This document shows positions 36,460-44,859 of a stretch of DNA of 64,000 nt, piece after piece. This stretch comes from Enhydrobacter aerosaccus (GTDB lineage: Bacteria > Pseudomonadota > Alphaproteobacteria > Reyranellales > Reyranellaceae), in the NCBI RefSeq assembly GCF_900167455.1, contig NZ_FUWJ01000017.1, positions 1-64,000 on the forward strand. The letters run 5' to 3'. A model generated the notes under the pieces. That model made no database searches. It was given only the letters and a program-made list of their open reading frames with translations, and was not told the DNA's origin. The position numbers and the translations under genes were made by a program. Each line of letters starts with the position of its first letter. Positions within the stretch are counted from its first letter, which is position 1.

Positions 36460-37521
36460 TCAACGTCCCAGTCGTGCGAGTTCGTGCCGTAATCCTGCGA
36501 CCATATCATCCATGGCGCGTGCCGCCGCCGGCAACGCCCCACGCATACAGACAAATCCGTGGATCAGCGAATCGAATTCGCGATGGATCGTGCGCACCCC
36601 CGCCGCGGTCAATCGGTCGGCATAGGCCTGCCCCTCGTCGCGAAGCGGGTCGAAGCCTGCCGTGAAGACCAGCGCCGGAGGGAGGCCCGACAGGTCCCCG
36701 GCCCGCAGCGGCGAGACCCGCGGATCGGAGACCTGGCCCAGCCCATCCAGATACAGATCGCGGAACCATTCGAGGTCGGGGCGCGTGAGAAGGAAGCCCG
36801 AGCCGCAGCTCACATGCGAGGTCCGTTCCTCCTCGAAGTCCATAGCCGGATAGATGAGCCACTGCAGGCATGGCATCTGTGGCGCGCCGCGCACCTCCTG
36901 GGCGACCACGGCGGCGATGGTGCCGCCCGCCGACTCCCCGGCCAGGATGATGCGGGCCGGATCCAGTCCGCATGTCGGACCCTCGGCTGCCAGCCAGCGA
37001 AACGCCGCCAGCCCATCCTCGATCCCCGCCGGGAACTTGTGCTCGGGCGCGAGCCGGTAATCGACGGCCAGGACCGCGCAGCCGGAGCGGGCGCAGAAGT
37101 AGCGGCACGCGAGGTCATAGCCCTCGAGGCTGCCGATCACGAATCCGCCGCCGTGGAAGAACAGGATCGTGGGCAGCAGGCGGGCGACCGAACCGGCGGG
37201 GCGATAGAGCCGAAGCCGCAGCGGGCCTGCCGCTGCCGGAATAATTCGATCGACGATCTCGCCGACCGGAGCGGCGCGACCGCCCATGACCGCCATGAAG
37301 GTATCGACTTCGGCTCGCGCTTTCGCGACACCCAGCATGCTCAGGGGGCGTTGGCCGCTCAGCGCCAAGAGCTTCAGGAACCATTGGGTCCGGCTGTCGA
37401 GCGTGCGGCCGTCGACGACGACCGGCGGACCGGCGACGAGGTGAACCCAGGAGATCGGCATGCGGAGCGCGATATTTGCAAAACGACCCTGTAGGCGCCG
37501 CGCGATCTCCTTCCACTGCAT
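36460..37521 (-). CDS. Alpha/beta hydrolase, hormone-sensitive lipase family (esterase)
   Basis: 353 residues. Oxyanion motif FFHGGGFVIGS, nucleophile in GESAGGTIAA, Asp in FDPLRDEG and His in LIHGFVCM make up a full HSL (family IV) triad. An N-terminal extension of about 100 residues precedes the core. Hydrolyses short-chain esters. Ribosome site AGGAC before the ATG. First gene of the operon with the TetR regulator. Confidence 0.88.
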   Translation of the reverse strand: MQWKEIARRLQGRFANIALRMPISWVHLVAGPPVVVDGRTLDSRTQWFLKLLALSGQRPLSMLGVAKARAEVDTFMAVMGGRAAPVGEIVDRIIPAAAGPLRLRLYRPAGSVARLLPTILFFHGGGFVIGSLEGYDLACRYFCARSGCAVLAVDYRLAPEHKFPAGIEDGLAAFRWLAAEGPTCGLDPARIILAGESAGGTIAAVVAQEVRGAPQMPCLQWLIYPAMDFEEERTSHVSCGSGFLLTRPDLEWFRDLYLDGLGQVSDPRVSPLRAGDLSGLPPALVFTAGFDPLRDEGQAYADRLTAAGVRTIHREFDSLIHGFVCMRGALPAAARAMDDMVAGLRHELARLGR

Positions 37522-37614
37522 GGTGCTGTCCTAGCACGTCTCTTTCCGGGCGGGCAGGGGTCAGGAGGTGCCGGCTCGACGGCAGGCGAGGTGCTGGGTA
37601 GCGTGCACGCCAAG

Positions 37615-38898
37615 ATGGCAAACACGGTATCCGGCACCTATTCGCAGGCCCTCCGGCAAGAGATCCTGCGCAGCGAGCAGCGGCGCATGCGGGCGCTCGC
37701 CATTATCCTCGCCGTGCTCCTTGCCGTCACGGCGACGGGCGCGCTGTTCTTCCCGGCTCTGCGTCAACGACTGTTTTCCAACGACATCTCGGTCTGGGCG
37801 CCAATCGCGGGCTTCGGCCCCTTCATCCTGTTCGAACTTGGCGCCTTGAGGGTCATGCGTTGGCGGATAGCCGCCGACAAGGATTTTCCGCGGATCGGCC
37901 GCTTCGCCAACGCCTTGGTCGAAACCAGTTTGCCCGGCGTCGTGATCTTCGTCCTGTCGCGCCACATGGAGCCGCAACTGGTGTTCGGCTTCTGGCCGCC
38001 GCTTCTCTATTTCGTGTTCATCATACTGTCGACGCTGCGGCTCGATTTCTGGCTGTCGCTCTGGACGGGGGCTGTGGCGGCGATCGAGCAACTGGCGCTC
38101 GTCTACTGGTTGCTGCCTCTCGACGCGGACGGCACCGGTGCCGACGCGACGATCTACTATCACCTGAGCCGCAGCATGATGCTGTTGTTGGCCGGGATCG
38201 TCGCCGGCATCGTGGCGCAAAGCCTGCGCCGGCAATTCGAGGATTCAGTCACGGCGGCGGCGGCTCGCGACCGGGTCACAAACCTGTTCGGTCAGCACGT
38301 TTCACCCGCCGTCGTCGATCGGCTGCTCGCATCGCATACCGATCCGCCGAGCGAGATCCGACCGGTCTGCGTGCTGTTTCTCGACATCCGCGGGTTCACG
38401 GCGATGAGCCGGACGCGGCCCGCCGCCGAGACGGTGGCGCTGCTGAACGACTTCTTCGCCGACATGGTCGCCATCGTCGATCGTCACGGCGGCATTGTGA
38501 ACAAGTTCCTGGGCGATGGATTCCTCGCTGTGTTCGGGGCTCCGCTTCCGGATCCAGATGCGGCAGCACATGCCGTGGCCGCCGGGCGCGAAATGCTGAA
38601 GGCGCTCGACGCCTGGAACAGGCGGCGGCCGATGCAGGCCCTGCAGGTCGGCATCGGAATCCATTCCGGTGACGCCGTTACCGGGACGGTGGGATCGGCG
38701 GAGCGCAAGGAATATACGGTCATCGGCGATACCGTGAATCTCGCCGCGCGGCTCGAGCAGTTGACCAAGGATACCGGTGCCCGGTTGCTGGTCTCCGATG
38801 CACTGGTCACGCAGGCACGACAAGCGGATGCAGCGGATCTCGGGCCGATGGCGATCCGGGGCTACAGCGCTCCGGTGCGCGTTTGGAGGATTGCTTGA
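37615..38898 (+). CDS. Class III adenylate/guanylate cyclase with N-terminal membrane domain
   Basis: About 427 residues. Residues about 26-210 carry roughly six hydrophobic helices. The catalytic domain, about 235-420, has FLDIRGFTAMSR (metal Asp), NKFLGDGFLAVFG (second metal Asp), GIGIHSGDAVTGTVGS and KEYTVIGDTVNLAARLE with the Lys and Asp pair favouring ATP. Likely makes cAMP. An upstream in-frame GTG (37591) may be the true start. Its stop overlaps the next gene's TTG start. Confidence 0.85.
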   Translation: MANTVSGTYSQALRQEILRSEQRRMRALAIILAVLLAVTATGALFFPALRQRLFSNDISVWAPIAGFGPFILFELGALRVMRWRIAADKDFPRIGRFANALVETSLPGVVIFVLSRHMEPQLVFGFWPPLLYFVFIILSTLRLDFWLSLWTGAVAAIEQLALVYWLLPLDADGTGADATIYYHLSRSMMLLLAGIVAGIVAQSLRRQFEDSVTAAAARDRVTNLFGQHVSPAVVDRLLASHTDPPSEIRPVCVLFLDIRGFTAMSRTRPAAETVALLNDFFADMVAIVDRHGGIVNKFLGDGFLAVFGAPLPDPDAAAHAVAAGREMLKALDAWNRRRPMQALQVGIGIHSGDAVTGTVGSAERKEYTVIGDTVNLAARLEQLTKDTGARLLVSDALVTQARQADAADLGPMAIRGYSAPVRVWRIA

Positions 38899-39371
38899 AC
38901 GACGGCTTGGCCTGGTACTTCGCTTACGGCTCGAACATGGATCCGGCGCGGCTGGTCGACGAACGGCTGAAGCCGAAGGGCGTGGTCCTTGACGACCGTA
39001 TCGGCGGTCGGCTGGAGGGCTGGCGGCTCACCTTCGACAAGCGCGCTCGCAGCCCGGTCGGATCGGGCGCCGGCAACATCGTCTCGGCCCCTGGATCGAC
39101 GGTCCATGGCACGCTGAACGCCTTGCCACCTGAAGGCTTCGATGTGCTTGACGTCTGGGAAGGTGTGGCCGGCGGTCACTATGAACGTCGGATCGTGCCG
39201 ATCATCCGCGCCGACAACGGTATGACCGTGCAGGCCATCACTTATATCGCCCTTCTCACGGGAGAGGGTCTTCGTCCGACGCGCGCCTATCTCAATTATC
39301 TTCTGGCCGGTCGCGACCTTCTGCCGACGGACTACTGGGAGTGGCTGAAGGCCACCCCCACGTTCGATTGA
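38895..39371 (+). CDS. Gamma-glutamylcyclotransferase-family protein
   Basis: 158 residues. WYFAYGSNMDPARL is the family nucleotide-like loop, and GGHYERRIVPI contributes the catalytic Glu region. Enzymes of this fold release 5-oxoproline from gamma-glutamyl compounds. A TTG start overlapping the cyclase stop (TTGA) with GGAGGA five to six bases before is chosen, giving translational coupling. Link to cAMP signalling is inference. Confidence 0.8.
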   Translation: MNDGLAWYFAYGSNMDPARLVDERLKPKGVVLDDRIGGRLEGWRLTFDKRARSPVGSGAGNIVSAPGSTVHGTLNALPPEGFDVLDVWEGVAGGHYERRIVPIIRADNGMTVQAITYIALLTGEGLRPTRAYLNYLLAGRDLLPTDYWEWLKATPTFD

Positions 39372-39392
39372 TCATGTCCGCCTGATCGATCT

Positions 39393-39845
39393 CTATTTGG
39401 CGGTTGCCAGTCCCTTTTCCTTCCGGGCTCCGGCTCTATTGGTCATGGGATCGAAGCCTTCGAGTTCGGCGACGTCATCCTCGTTCCAGAAGTTCAGCTC
39501 GATCATCACGCCGTCTGGATCGTGAAGGAATACCTGCTGCAGAGGGCGGGCGGGAACCTTGCGGACCTCGAACGGCACCTTGTCCTTCTTGATGGTGTCG
39601 ATCGTGCCGCGGATGTCGGAGCAGTTGATCGCCACATGGTCGATCGCGCCGCCGCCATGGTCTGTCCGGCCGGTCTCCGACACGAGATGCAGGATCGGCT
39701 TGTCGCCGGCATAGAGCCAGGCGCCCGGGAAGGGGAAGGGGGGACGGTCGCCGTTGTACAGGCCGACATAGCGTTCGTAGAAACGCACGGTGGCCTCGAG
39801 GTCCTTGCAGTAGACATTCCAATGATCGAGCGAGAGAGCGGGCAT
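39393..39845 (-). CDS. VOC (glyoxalase / extradiol dioxygenase) superfamily protein
   Basis: 150 residues. PALSLDHWNVYCKDLEATVRFY opens a beta-alpha-beta-beta-beta unit, and IDHVAINCSD with VFLHDPDGVMIELNFWN closes the second. Metal-ligand His and Glu are in the expected places. A lyase or dioxygenase of unknown substrate. Strong ribosome site GAGGAGG. Confidence 0.82.
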   Translation of the reverse strand: MPALSLDHWNVYCKDLEATVRFYERYVGLYNGDRPPFPFPGAWLYAGDKPILHLVSETGRTDHGGGAIDHVAINCSDIRGTIDTIKKDKVPFEVRKVPARPLQQVFLHDPDGVMIELNFWNEDDVAELEGFDPMTNRAGARKEKGLATAK

Positions 39846-39960
39846 GATTTCCTCCTCTGCAAGCCACGGAGCTTACACCCATCCCGCTCGATCGGGACAA
39901 TCGGAATTTCCGGCCTGCGGGTGGTATTGGGGGCCGGCCGTTTGCCGTGGAACGCGCCAT

Positions 39961-40818
39961 TCAGGCGGCTTCCGGTCGGTTGAGGACATGATTGAAGACG
40001 ACCGAAGGCACGGCGACCCGGCGGTCATCACGGTAGATGGCGCGCAATTCGGCGAAATGTGCATCGGGCTCGCGGCTGAGCGCAGCCAGCCGGTCGATGA
40101 AGGCGAGATCGATTCTGGCATCGTCGGGCGTCATGGCGCCCCAGCCGTCCCAGGGTAGCATCTCCCGGTTGTTGAGAGCGGCGAGGTCGCGGATCACGTT
40201 GCTGGCGATGAACCACAACCCATACATATCGAGGACGCCGAAATTCGCAGGATCGGCCTGGCCGCTACGGCAGCGAGCCCAGGCTTCTCCGGCGACCAGG
40301 AACTCCCCCTTTGGGATGTCGAGCGGATCGAAGGCGAGCTTGAAGAGTTCGCGCTGGACGGAGTCCATCTGGGAGTCGACCATGGCCCAGCGCTTTTCCG
40401 GAGCGTTCCAGTATTCGGTCACCCAGTGATCGATAAACTTGCCCGGTTGGAAATAGGCGCCGAAACCGCAACGGGCACGGGCGGGTAGACCCTGGCGGCG
40501 CAGCATGGCGACGTGCAGCAATGTGAAATGCCGGCAGACTCCGATTTGCCGCGCCGAAACGGCGCGCGCTTCGGTCAGCGGCCGCGGATCATGTTCCACG
40601 ATACTTTCCAGCATGGCTGAAACGGATCGGATATGGGCCTGGGCATGCTGGCTGTCGGTTAGCGCCAGCCCATAGGCGGGAGCGACATGTTCATGCATCA
40701 ACAGGCCCTGAACGACCTTGGCGCAGGCGGCCGGCCCGGACGATATCGAGTCGAACAGCGCGCCGAGTGTTCCCGGATCGCTGAGATCGACGGGCTGGCG
40801 ATAGAAGTCGAGGCTCAT
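39961..40818 (-). CDS. Transglutaminase-like superfamily protein
   Basis: 285 residues. Catalytic Cys in GVCRHFTLLHVAMLR, His in KFIDHWVTEYW and Asp in WAMVDSQMD follow the transglutaminase/protease order. No signal peptide. Overlaps the stop of the SRPBCC gene by ATGA at its start. Third gene of the ArsR operon. Could be a peptidase or amidase-like enzyme; the target is unknown. Confidence 0.78.
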   Translation of the reverse strand: MSLDFYRQPVDLSDPGTLGALFDSISSGPAACAKVVQGLLMHEHVAPAYGLALTDSQHAQAHIRSVSAMLESIVEHDPRPLTEARAVSARQIGVCRHFTLLHVAMLRRQGLPARARCGFGAYFQPGKFIDHWVTEYWNAPEKRWAMVDSQMDSVQRELFKLAFDPLDIPKGEFLVAGEAWARCRSGQADPANFGVLDMYGLWFIASNVIRDLAALNNREMLPWDGWGAMTPDDARIDLAFIDRLAALSREPDAHFAELRAIYRDDRRVAVPSVVFNHVLNRPEAA

Positions 40819-41246
40819 GCGAACACCTTCTCGAGATTGTCGAGGGCATGGTTCCAGCCCACGCCGTGATCGTCACGGACCTTCTCGTTGAAGAACCGTT
40901 CGTGCGTCAGCGTGAGCAGGCTGCCCTCGCTCGAGGGCCTGATGTCGATGGTGACCTGTGATTCGCGCTCGGGCGTGCTTTGCCATGTCCAGGTGAAAAC
41001 CAGCTTCCGGTTGGGCTCGATCTCACGATAGACGCCGCTCACGCTGTGGTGTTCGCCGCTGGCGCCCCAGAATTGCACGCGGAACCGCCCGCCGACGCGC
41101 AGATCGGTCTCGGCAATGGGTTTGTTCGGGTGGGGCGTGACGCCCCACCATCGCATCATCTGCTCCGGCTGGGTCCACGCTTGGTAGACTTTTTCCGGCG
41201 GGGCCTTGAGCTGGCGCTTGAGGACGAGGCTGGGGGCGCTGGCCAT
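40815..41246 (-). CDS. SRPBCC-family protein (AHSA1-like)
   Basis: 143 residues. PSLVLKRQLKAPPEKVYQAWTQPEQMMRWWG is the AHSA1 lead, and LTHERFFNEKVRDDH with GWNHALDNLEKVF closes it. Binds a hydrophobic ligand. Its first 91 bases overlap the ArsR gene in another frame. ArsR-SRPBCC pairs are common in alphaproteobacteria. Confidence 0.85.
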   Translation of the reverse strand: MASAPSLVLKRQLKAPPEKVYQAWTQPEQMMRWWGVTPHPNKPIAETDLRVGGRFRVQFWGASGEHHSVSGVYREIEPNRKLVFTWTWQSTPERESQVTIDIRPSSEGSLLTLTHERFFNEKVRDDHGVGWNHALDNLEKVFA

Positions 41247-41575
41247 TGATCTTGCTCCAGGAATGCCGCGAGACGGTCGAGTTGCTCGGTCCAGTAGCGC
41301 TCGTAGTGGGCGAGCCAGTTCATCGCCTGCTCCATCGGTGCCGGATTCAGCCGGCAGGAAACGGTGCGACCGGTCTTGGTGCGGACGATCAGCCCGGCAT
41401 CGGACAGCACGTCGAGATGCTTCATGATGGCGGGCAGAGAGACGGGGAAGGGCCGCGCCAGTTCACTCACGCTGGCACCCGGCTCCTCGTCGAGCCGGGC
41501 GAGGAGGGCACGGCGTGTCGGATCGGCCAGAGCGGCGAAAGTGCGGTCGAGCGCGGCGGGCTGATAGTTAACCAT
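41156..41575 (-). CDS. ArsR-family winged-helix regulator
   Basis: 139 residues. TFAALADPTRRALLARLDEE, then SVSELARPFPVSLPAIMKHLDVLSDAGLI with recognition helix, and RTKTGRTVSCRLNP wing. No metal-binding CxC motif, so it is not a classic metal sensor. Its low-complexity tail (SSSSASSRPRRKK) lies in the 91-base overlap with the SRPBCC gene. ATG at 41575 follows an AT-rich 5' region. Confidence 0.82.
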   Translation of the reverse strand: MVNYQPAALDRTFAALADPTRRALLARLDEEPGASVSELARPFPVSLPAIMKHLDVLSDAGLIVRTKTGRTVSCRLNPAPMEQAMNWLAHYERYWTEQLDRLAAFLEQDQWPAPPASSSSASSRPRRKKSTKRGPSRSR

Positions 41576-41794
41576 AATGTTTAGTAAATGACCGAGCCGC
41601 CCTCGGCCTGTCAAGACAGGAAGACACTGCGTCGCCGTGACCCGCCTTGGCGCCTCGGTGGCTCGCCTTCGCTCGAGGCCACGGAGAATCGTTGTCATAC
41701 GCAGTTGGTCTATTCGTGCGAAGAAGGAGAGACTGGGTGAGGCGGCGAGCCGGCCTTGCCACGTACGATAGCTCCAGAGGGATGGGAAAACCGA

Positions 41795-43012
41795 GTGCAT
41801 CGTCACGACACCGCCCCACCGGGAATCCGCCGCTCGCTGGAAGCGCTCAATTTCTTCATGGCCGATATCCAGGCCGGCCTCGGGCCGTTCCTCGGCGTGT
41901 TCCTGCTGGCGCACGGCTGGAAGAGCGGGCTGATCGGCAGCGTCATGACGATCGGCGGGATCGCCGGCATGCTGGTGACCACGCCGTTGGGCGCGCTGGT
42001 GGACGGCACTCGTCGCAAGCGCCTCTACATCATCGTGCCCTGTATCTGCGTCGTGCTGGCCTCGGCGCTCGTGCTGGGTTCGCAGGCCTTCTGGGTCGTT
42101 GCTGCCTCGCAGGTCGCCTCTGCCATGGCGAGCGCCGCGCTGGCGCCCGCCATCGCCGGCATGACGTTGGGGCTGGTGCGCCAAGCCGGCTTCAATCGCC
42201 AGATGGGCCGCAACCAGGCCTTCAATCACGCCGGCAACATGGTCGGCGCCGGACTGTCCGGCCTGCTCGGTTGGCAGTTCGGCTATCCCGCGGTGTTCGC
42301 CCTGGCGGCGCTGTTCGGCGTATTGGCGATCGTCTCGGTGCTGACCATTCCGCCCGCCGCGATCGACGACCGTGCCGCCCGCGGCCTCGCCGACAAGGAC
42401 GAGGGGAGCGCTCAAGCGAGCGGTCTCGCCGTGCTACTGGACTGCAAGCCGTTGCTGGCGCTGGCGGCGGCGCTGCTGCTCTTCCATTTCGGCAATGCGG
42501 CGATGCTGCCGCTCTACGGCCTCGCCGTCGTGGATGCGGAACACACCGATGGGCCCGGCTTCGTCGCTCTCACTATCGTTGTGGCGCAGGCGGTGATGAT
42601 CGTCGCGTCGCTGGTCGCCATGCGCCTGGCGGAGCAGCGCGGCTATTGGCTGGTCCTGATGATCTCCTTCCTGGCGCTGCCGCTGCGCGGCCTGATCGCC
42701 GCCGGCTGCATCGCGCCCTGGGGCGTCTTCCCGGTGCAGATCCTGGATGGCGTCGGCGCCGGCCTGCAGAGCGTCGCCGTGCCCGGCCTGGTCGCGCGGC
42801 TCCTCGACGGCACCGGCCGCATCAATGTCGGGCAGGGCGCGGTGATGACCCTGCAGGGCATCGGTGCTGCCCTCAGCCCCGCCGTTGGCGGCTGGATCGC
42901 CGAGCGACTCGGCTATCCCGCTGCCTTTCTCGCCCTGGGCGGCATCGCGCTCGGCTCGATCGCGATCTGGCTCGCCTGTGCCCGGATGCAGGGGCTTCGG
43001 GCGGCGTCGTAA
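41795..43012 (+). CDS. MFS transporter (AraJ/DHA1-like)
   Basis: 405 residues, about 12 membrane segments. RSLEALNFFMADIQAGLGPFLGVFL opens it, the loop GALVDGTRRKRLY is the MFS inter-helix 2-3 motif. It is a distant paralogue of the MFS protein at 44856-46088 (shared start pattern and FGNAAMLPL versus LANAAMLPL). The substrate is unknown. The GTG at 41795 has GGGATGGG before it; the frame is open upstream but lacks a better start. Confidence 0.8.
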   Translation: MHRHDTAPPGIRRSLEALNFFMADIQAGLGPFLGVFLLAHGWKSGLIGSVMTIGGIAGMLVTTPLGALVDGTRRKRLYIIVPCICVVLASALVLGSQAFWVVAASQVASAMASAALAPAIAGMTLGLVRQAGFNRQMGRNQAFNHAGNMVGAGLSGLLGWQFGYPAVFALAALFGVLAIVSVLTIPPAAIDDRAARGLADKDEGSAQASGLAVLLDCKPLLALAAALLLFHFGNAAMLPLYGLAVVDAEHTDGPGFVALTIVVAQAVMIVASLVAMRLAEQRGYWLVLMISFLALPLRGLIAAGCIAPWGVFPVQILDGVGAGLQSVAVPGLVARLLDGTGRINVGQGAVMTLQGIGAALSPAVGGWIAERLGYPAAFLALGGIALGSIAIWLACARMQGLRAAS

Positions 43013-43241
43013 CGGTGATGCAGCCTTCCGGAGAAAAATTCAGCGCGGAGTGGAGATGGTGGGCGAAGTGAAGAGTCCGAAACTCTGAATTGGAGTTTCC
43101 GCGATCGGACTGGGCTATGCGGACTGCTGATCGGTGCCTGCACAATGAAGCGCTCGCGGCGCACTGGCAGCGAGAGAACGTTTCACGTAATTGAGGAAGG
43201 CCTCATCGGATGACCATCGATATTTCTGGAGCCCGACGGTC

Positions 43242-43724
43242 GTGCATCACAGCGTTGTCTATACCGAACCCATGCTCCGTCGGGCTGTCCGATTATTCCT
43301 GTGGCGCGGTGTGATACGCCGGCGTGCCTGGATGTGGCTGACGGCCATTGTCGTTCCAAGTATCGGCCTCGCGGTTGGCTGGCGTGACGATCCAGTATGG
43401 ATATCGTTCGTCGAGATCGCAGTGATCATGCTTGTTCCTCTTTGCCTGTTGATCGTCTGGCGAGCACATTTCACCAATACCGTCGGCAAGTTCCGCTCGA
43501 TGACGCGGCCTGTTGGTGAATTTGTTTTCGGAGATCAGGACGTGACGATCAGGTCGGAACTCGGTTCGATGACGCTGCCATGGGCGCGCTTCACGGACGT
43601 TTGGCAGACGCCGGAATTCTGGATGATCTTCCTGGGACAGGACCAATTCGTGACGTTGCCAGTCATGGACATTCCCGAAGAGACGTTGGCTTTCTTGCGC
43701 TCTCGGTTGCCGCACAATTCCTGA
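43242..43724 (+). CDS. YcxB-like family protein with two membrane segments
   Basis: 160 residues. VVYTEPMLRRAVRLFLWRG opens it, two hydrophobic helices follow (about 30-75), then GDQDVTIRSELGSMTLPWARFTDVWQTPEFW and FVTLPVMDIPEET, the YcxB C-terminal domain pattern. Function unknown. GTG start preferred; an upstream TTG (43191) extends the frame. Confidence 0.7.
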   Translation: MHHSVVYTEPMLRRAVRLFLWRGVIRRRAWMWLTAIVVPSIGLAVGWRDDPVWISFVEIAVIMLVPLCLLIVWRAHFTNTVGKFRSMTRPVGEFVFGDQDVTIRSELGSMTLPWARFTDVWQTPEFWMIFLGQDQFVTLPVMDIPEETLAFLRSRLPHNS

Positions 43725-44121
43725 TGCCCCTCGATCGGCCTGGCATTGGCTCGATCGATGGGAAAACGATGAAAGCAGGAGTCCTTCTCGCGGAGGCCGC
43801 AATTGCCAACTTTCGCAGGAGGCGTAGAGGGCCATAATCGTCGCTTGGGTCTTGTCAGCCCTATAGTGGCGGCATCTCTCGTTGCGAGGAAACCTCAGGT
43901 GCTGCCGTGTCGCGTTTTTGCTTCCGTCTCCATCGTTCCGCCATCGTGACCCGCGGGCAATCACTCCGGCCGCGCCGCTGGCCCTCGCGAGGCTCGCGAG
44001 CCTCGCGAGGATTCGCCTGAAATGCCGATTCGACCGGCCTCGGAGGCCAATCCTCGCGAGGCGATTTTTTTTGTTGGACGCGATGCGGTTGGGAGAAAAG
44101 GACGTCGCGCGAGCGGGCGCT
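43725..44121. other. 397-base gap without protein gene; palindrome cluster and T-run
   Basis: No credible coding frame or tRNA seen. The right half holds a cluster of CCTCGCGAGG palindromes and a hairpin with eight T residues (separate entry), which could end the upstream transcript or an unannotated small RNA on the plus strand. Confidence 0.5.
43983..44072 (+). repeat. CCTCGCGAGG palindrome cluster forming a terminator-like hairpin
   Basis: CCTCGCGAGG occurs at 43983-43992, 44001-44010 and 44052-44061, with CTCGCGAG at 43993-44000. Bases 44001-44013 and 44049-44061 are perfect 13-bp inverted copies. Their loop contains GGCCTC-G-GAGGCC (44036-44048). Eight T residues follow at 44065-44072. 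Confidence 0.65.
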
Positions 44122-44859
44122 CTACACCCGCTCGATCAGCGCCATCGCGGCGGCGGGATTGCGTACCTTCGCGCCCGAGATGAAGTAGATGAACGCGTCG
44201 CCGTTCTTGGCCCAGGCCTTGGCGCGTTTGGCCCACTTGTCCAGATCGGCCGGCTTGTAGCCGGTCTTGATCTTCTCTTCCGTGCCCATCAGCCGGGCAT
44301 AGGTGAAGTCGGCGGTGTGCTCGTCGATCTCGGGGAAGTCCTTGTCGTGGGCATAGACGATCGCGACCTTGTACTTGCGGCACAGATCGTAGAATCGATC
44401 GTCCTGGAAGCTCGGATGACGCACCTCCAACGCATGGCGCAGCGGCAGCTTGCCGGCCTCGCGCGGCAGGAGCTTGAGGAACGACTCGATGTCCTCCGGA
44501 TCGAACTTCTTGGTCGCCATGAACTGCCAGTTGATCGGCCCCAGCCGGTCGCGCAGCTCGACCAGCCCCTGGCTCACGAAGCGGTTCACCGATTCGGCCG
44601 CGTCGGCCAGCACGCGCCGGTTGGTGCAGAAGCGCGAGGCCTTCATCGCGAAGACGAAACCGTCCGGCGTCTCGTCGCGCCACTTGGCCCAGCTCGCGGG
44701 CTTGAAGCTCGAGTAATAGGTCCCGTTGATCTCGATCGAGGTGAGCTTGCGGCTGGCGTATTCGAGTTCGCGCTTTTGCGTCAGGCCCTCGGGATAGAAG
44801 ACGCCGCGCCAGGGTTCGAACGTCCAGCCGCCGATGCCGATGTGGATCTTGCCTGTCAT
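44122..44859 (-). CDS. DUF72 (YecE-like) domain protein
   Basis: 245 residues. IHIGIGGWTFEPWRGVFYPEG at the start and IEINGTYYSSFKP, then HALEVRHPSF and YARLMGTE, are the DUF72 barrel motifs. TIM-barrel with unknown role. Overlaps the stop of the MFS gene by ATGA, so it is the last gene of the PRC-barrel/MFS/DUF72 operon. Confidence 0.88.
   Translation of the reverse strand: MTGKIHIGIGGWTFEPWRGVFYPEGLTQKRELEYASRKLTSIEINGTYYSSFKPASWAKWRDETPDGFVFAMKASRFCTNRRVLADAAESVNRFVSQGLVELRDRLGPINWQFMATKKFDPEDIESFLKLLPREAGKLPLRHALEVRHPSFQDDRFYDLCRKYKVAIVYAHDKDFPEIDEHTADFTYARLMGTEEKIKTGYKPADLDKWAKRAKAWAKNGDAFIYFISGAKVRNPAAAMALIERV

Noticed and set aside
37523..37537. GTGCT-N5-AGCAC over the esterase ribosome site as a TetR operator
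   Set aside because: Only five-base arms, too weak for a TetR site call.
43079..43099. GAAACTC-N7-GAGTTTC inverted repeat after the first MFS gene
   Set aside because: Seven-base arms without T run or linked regulator; could be chance.
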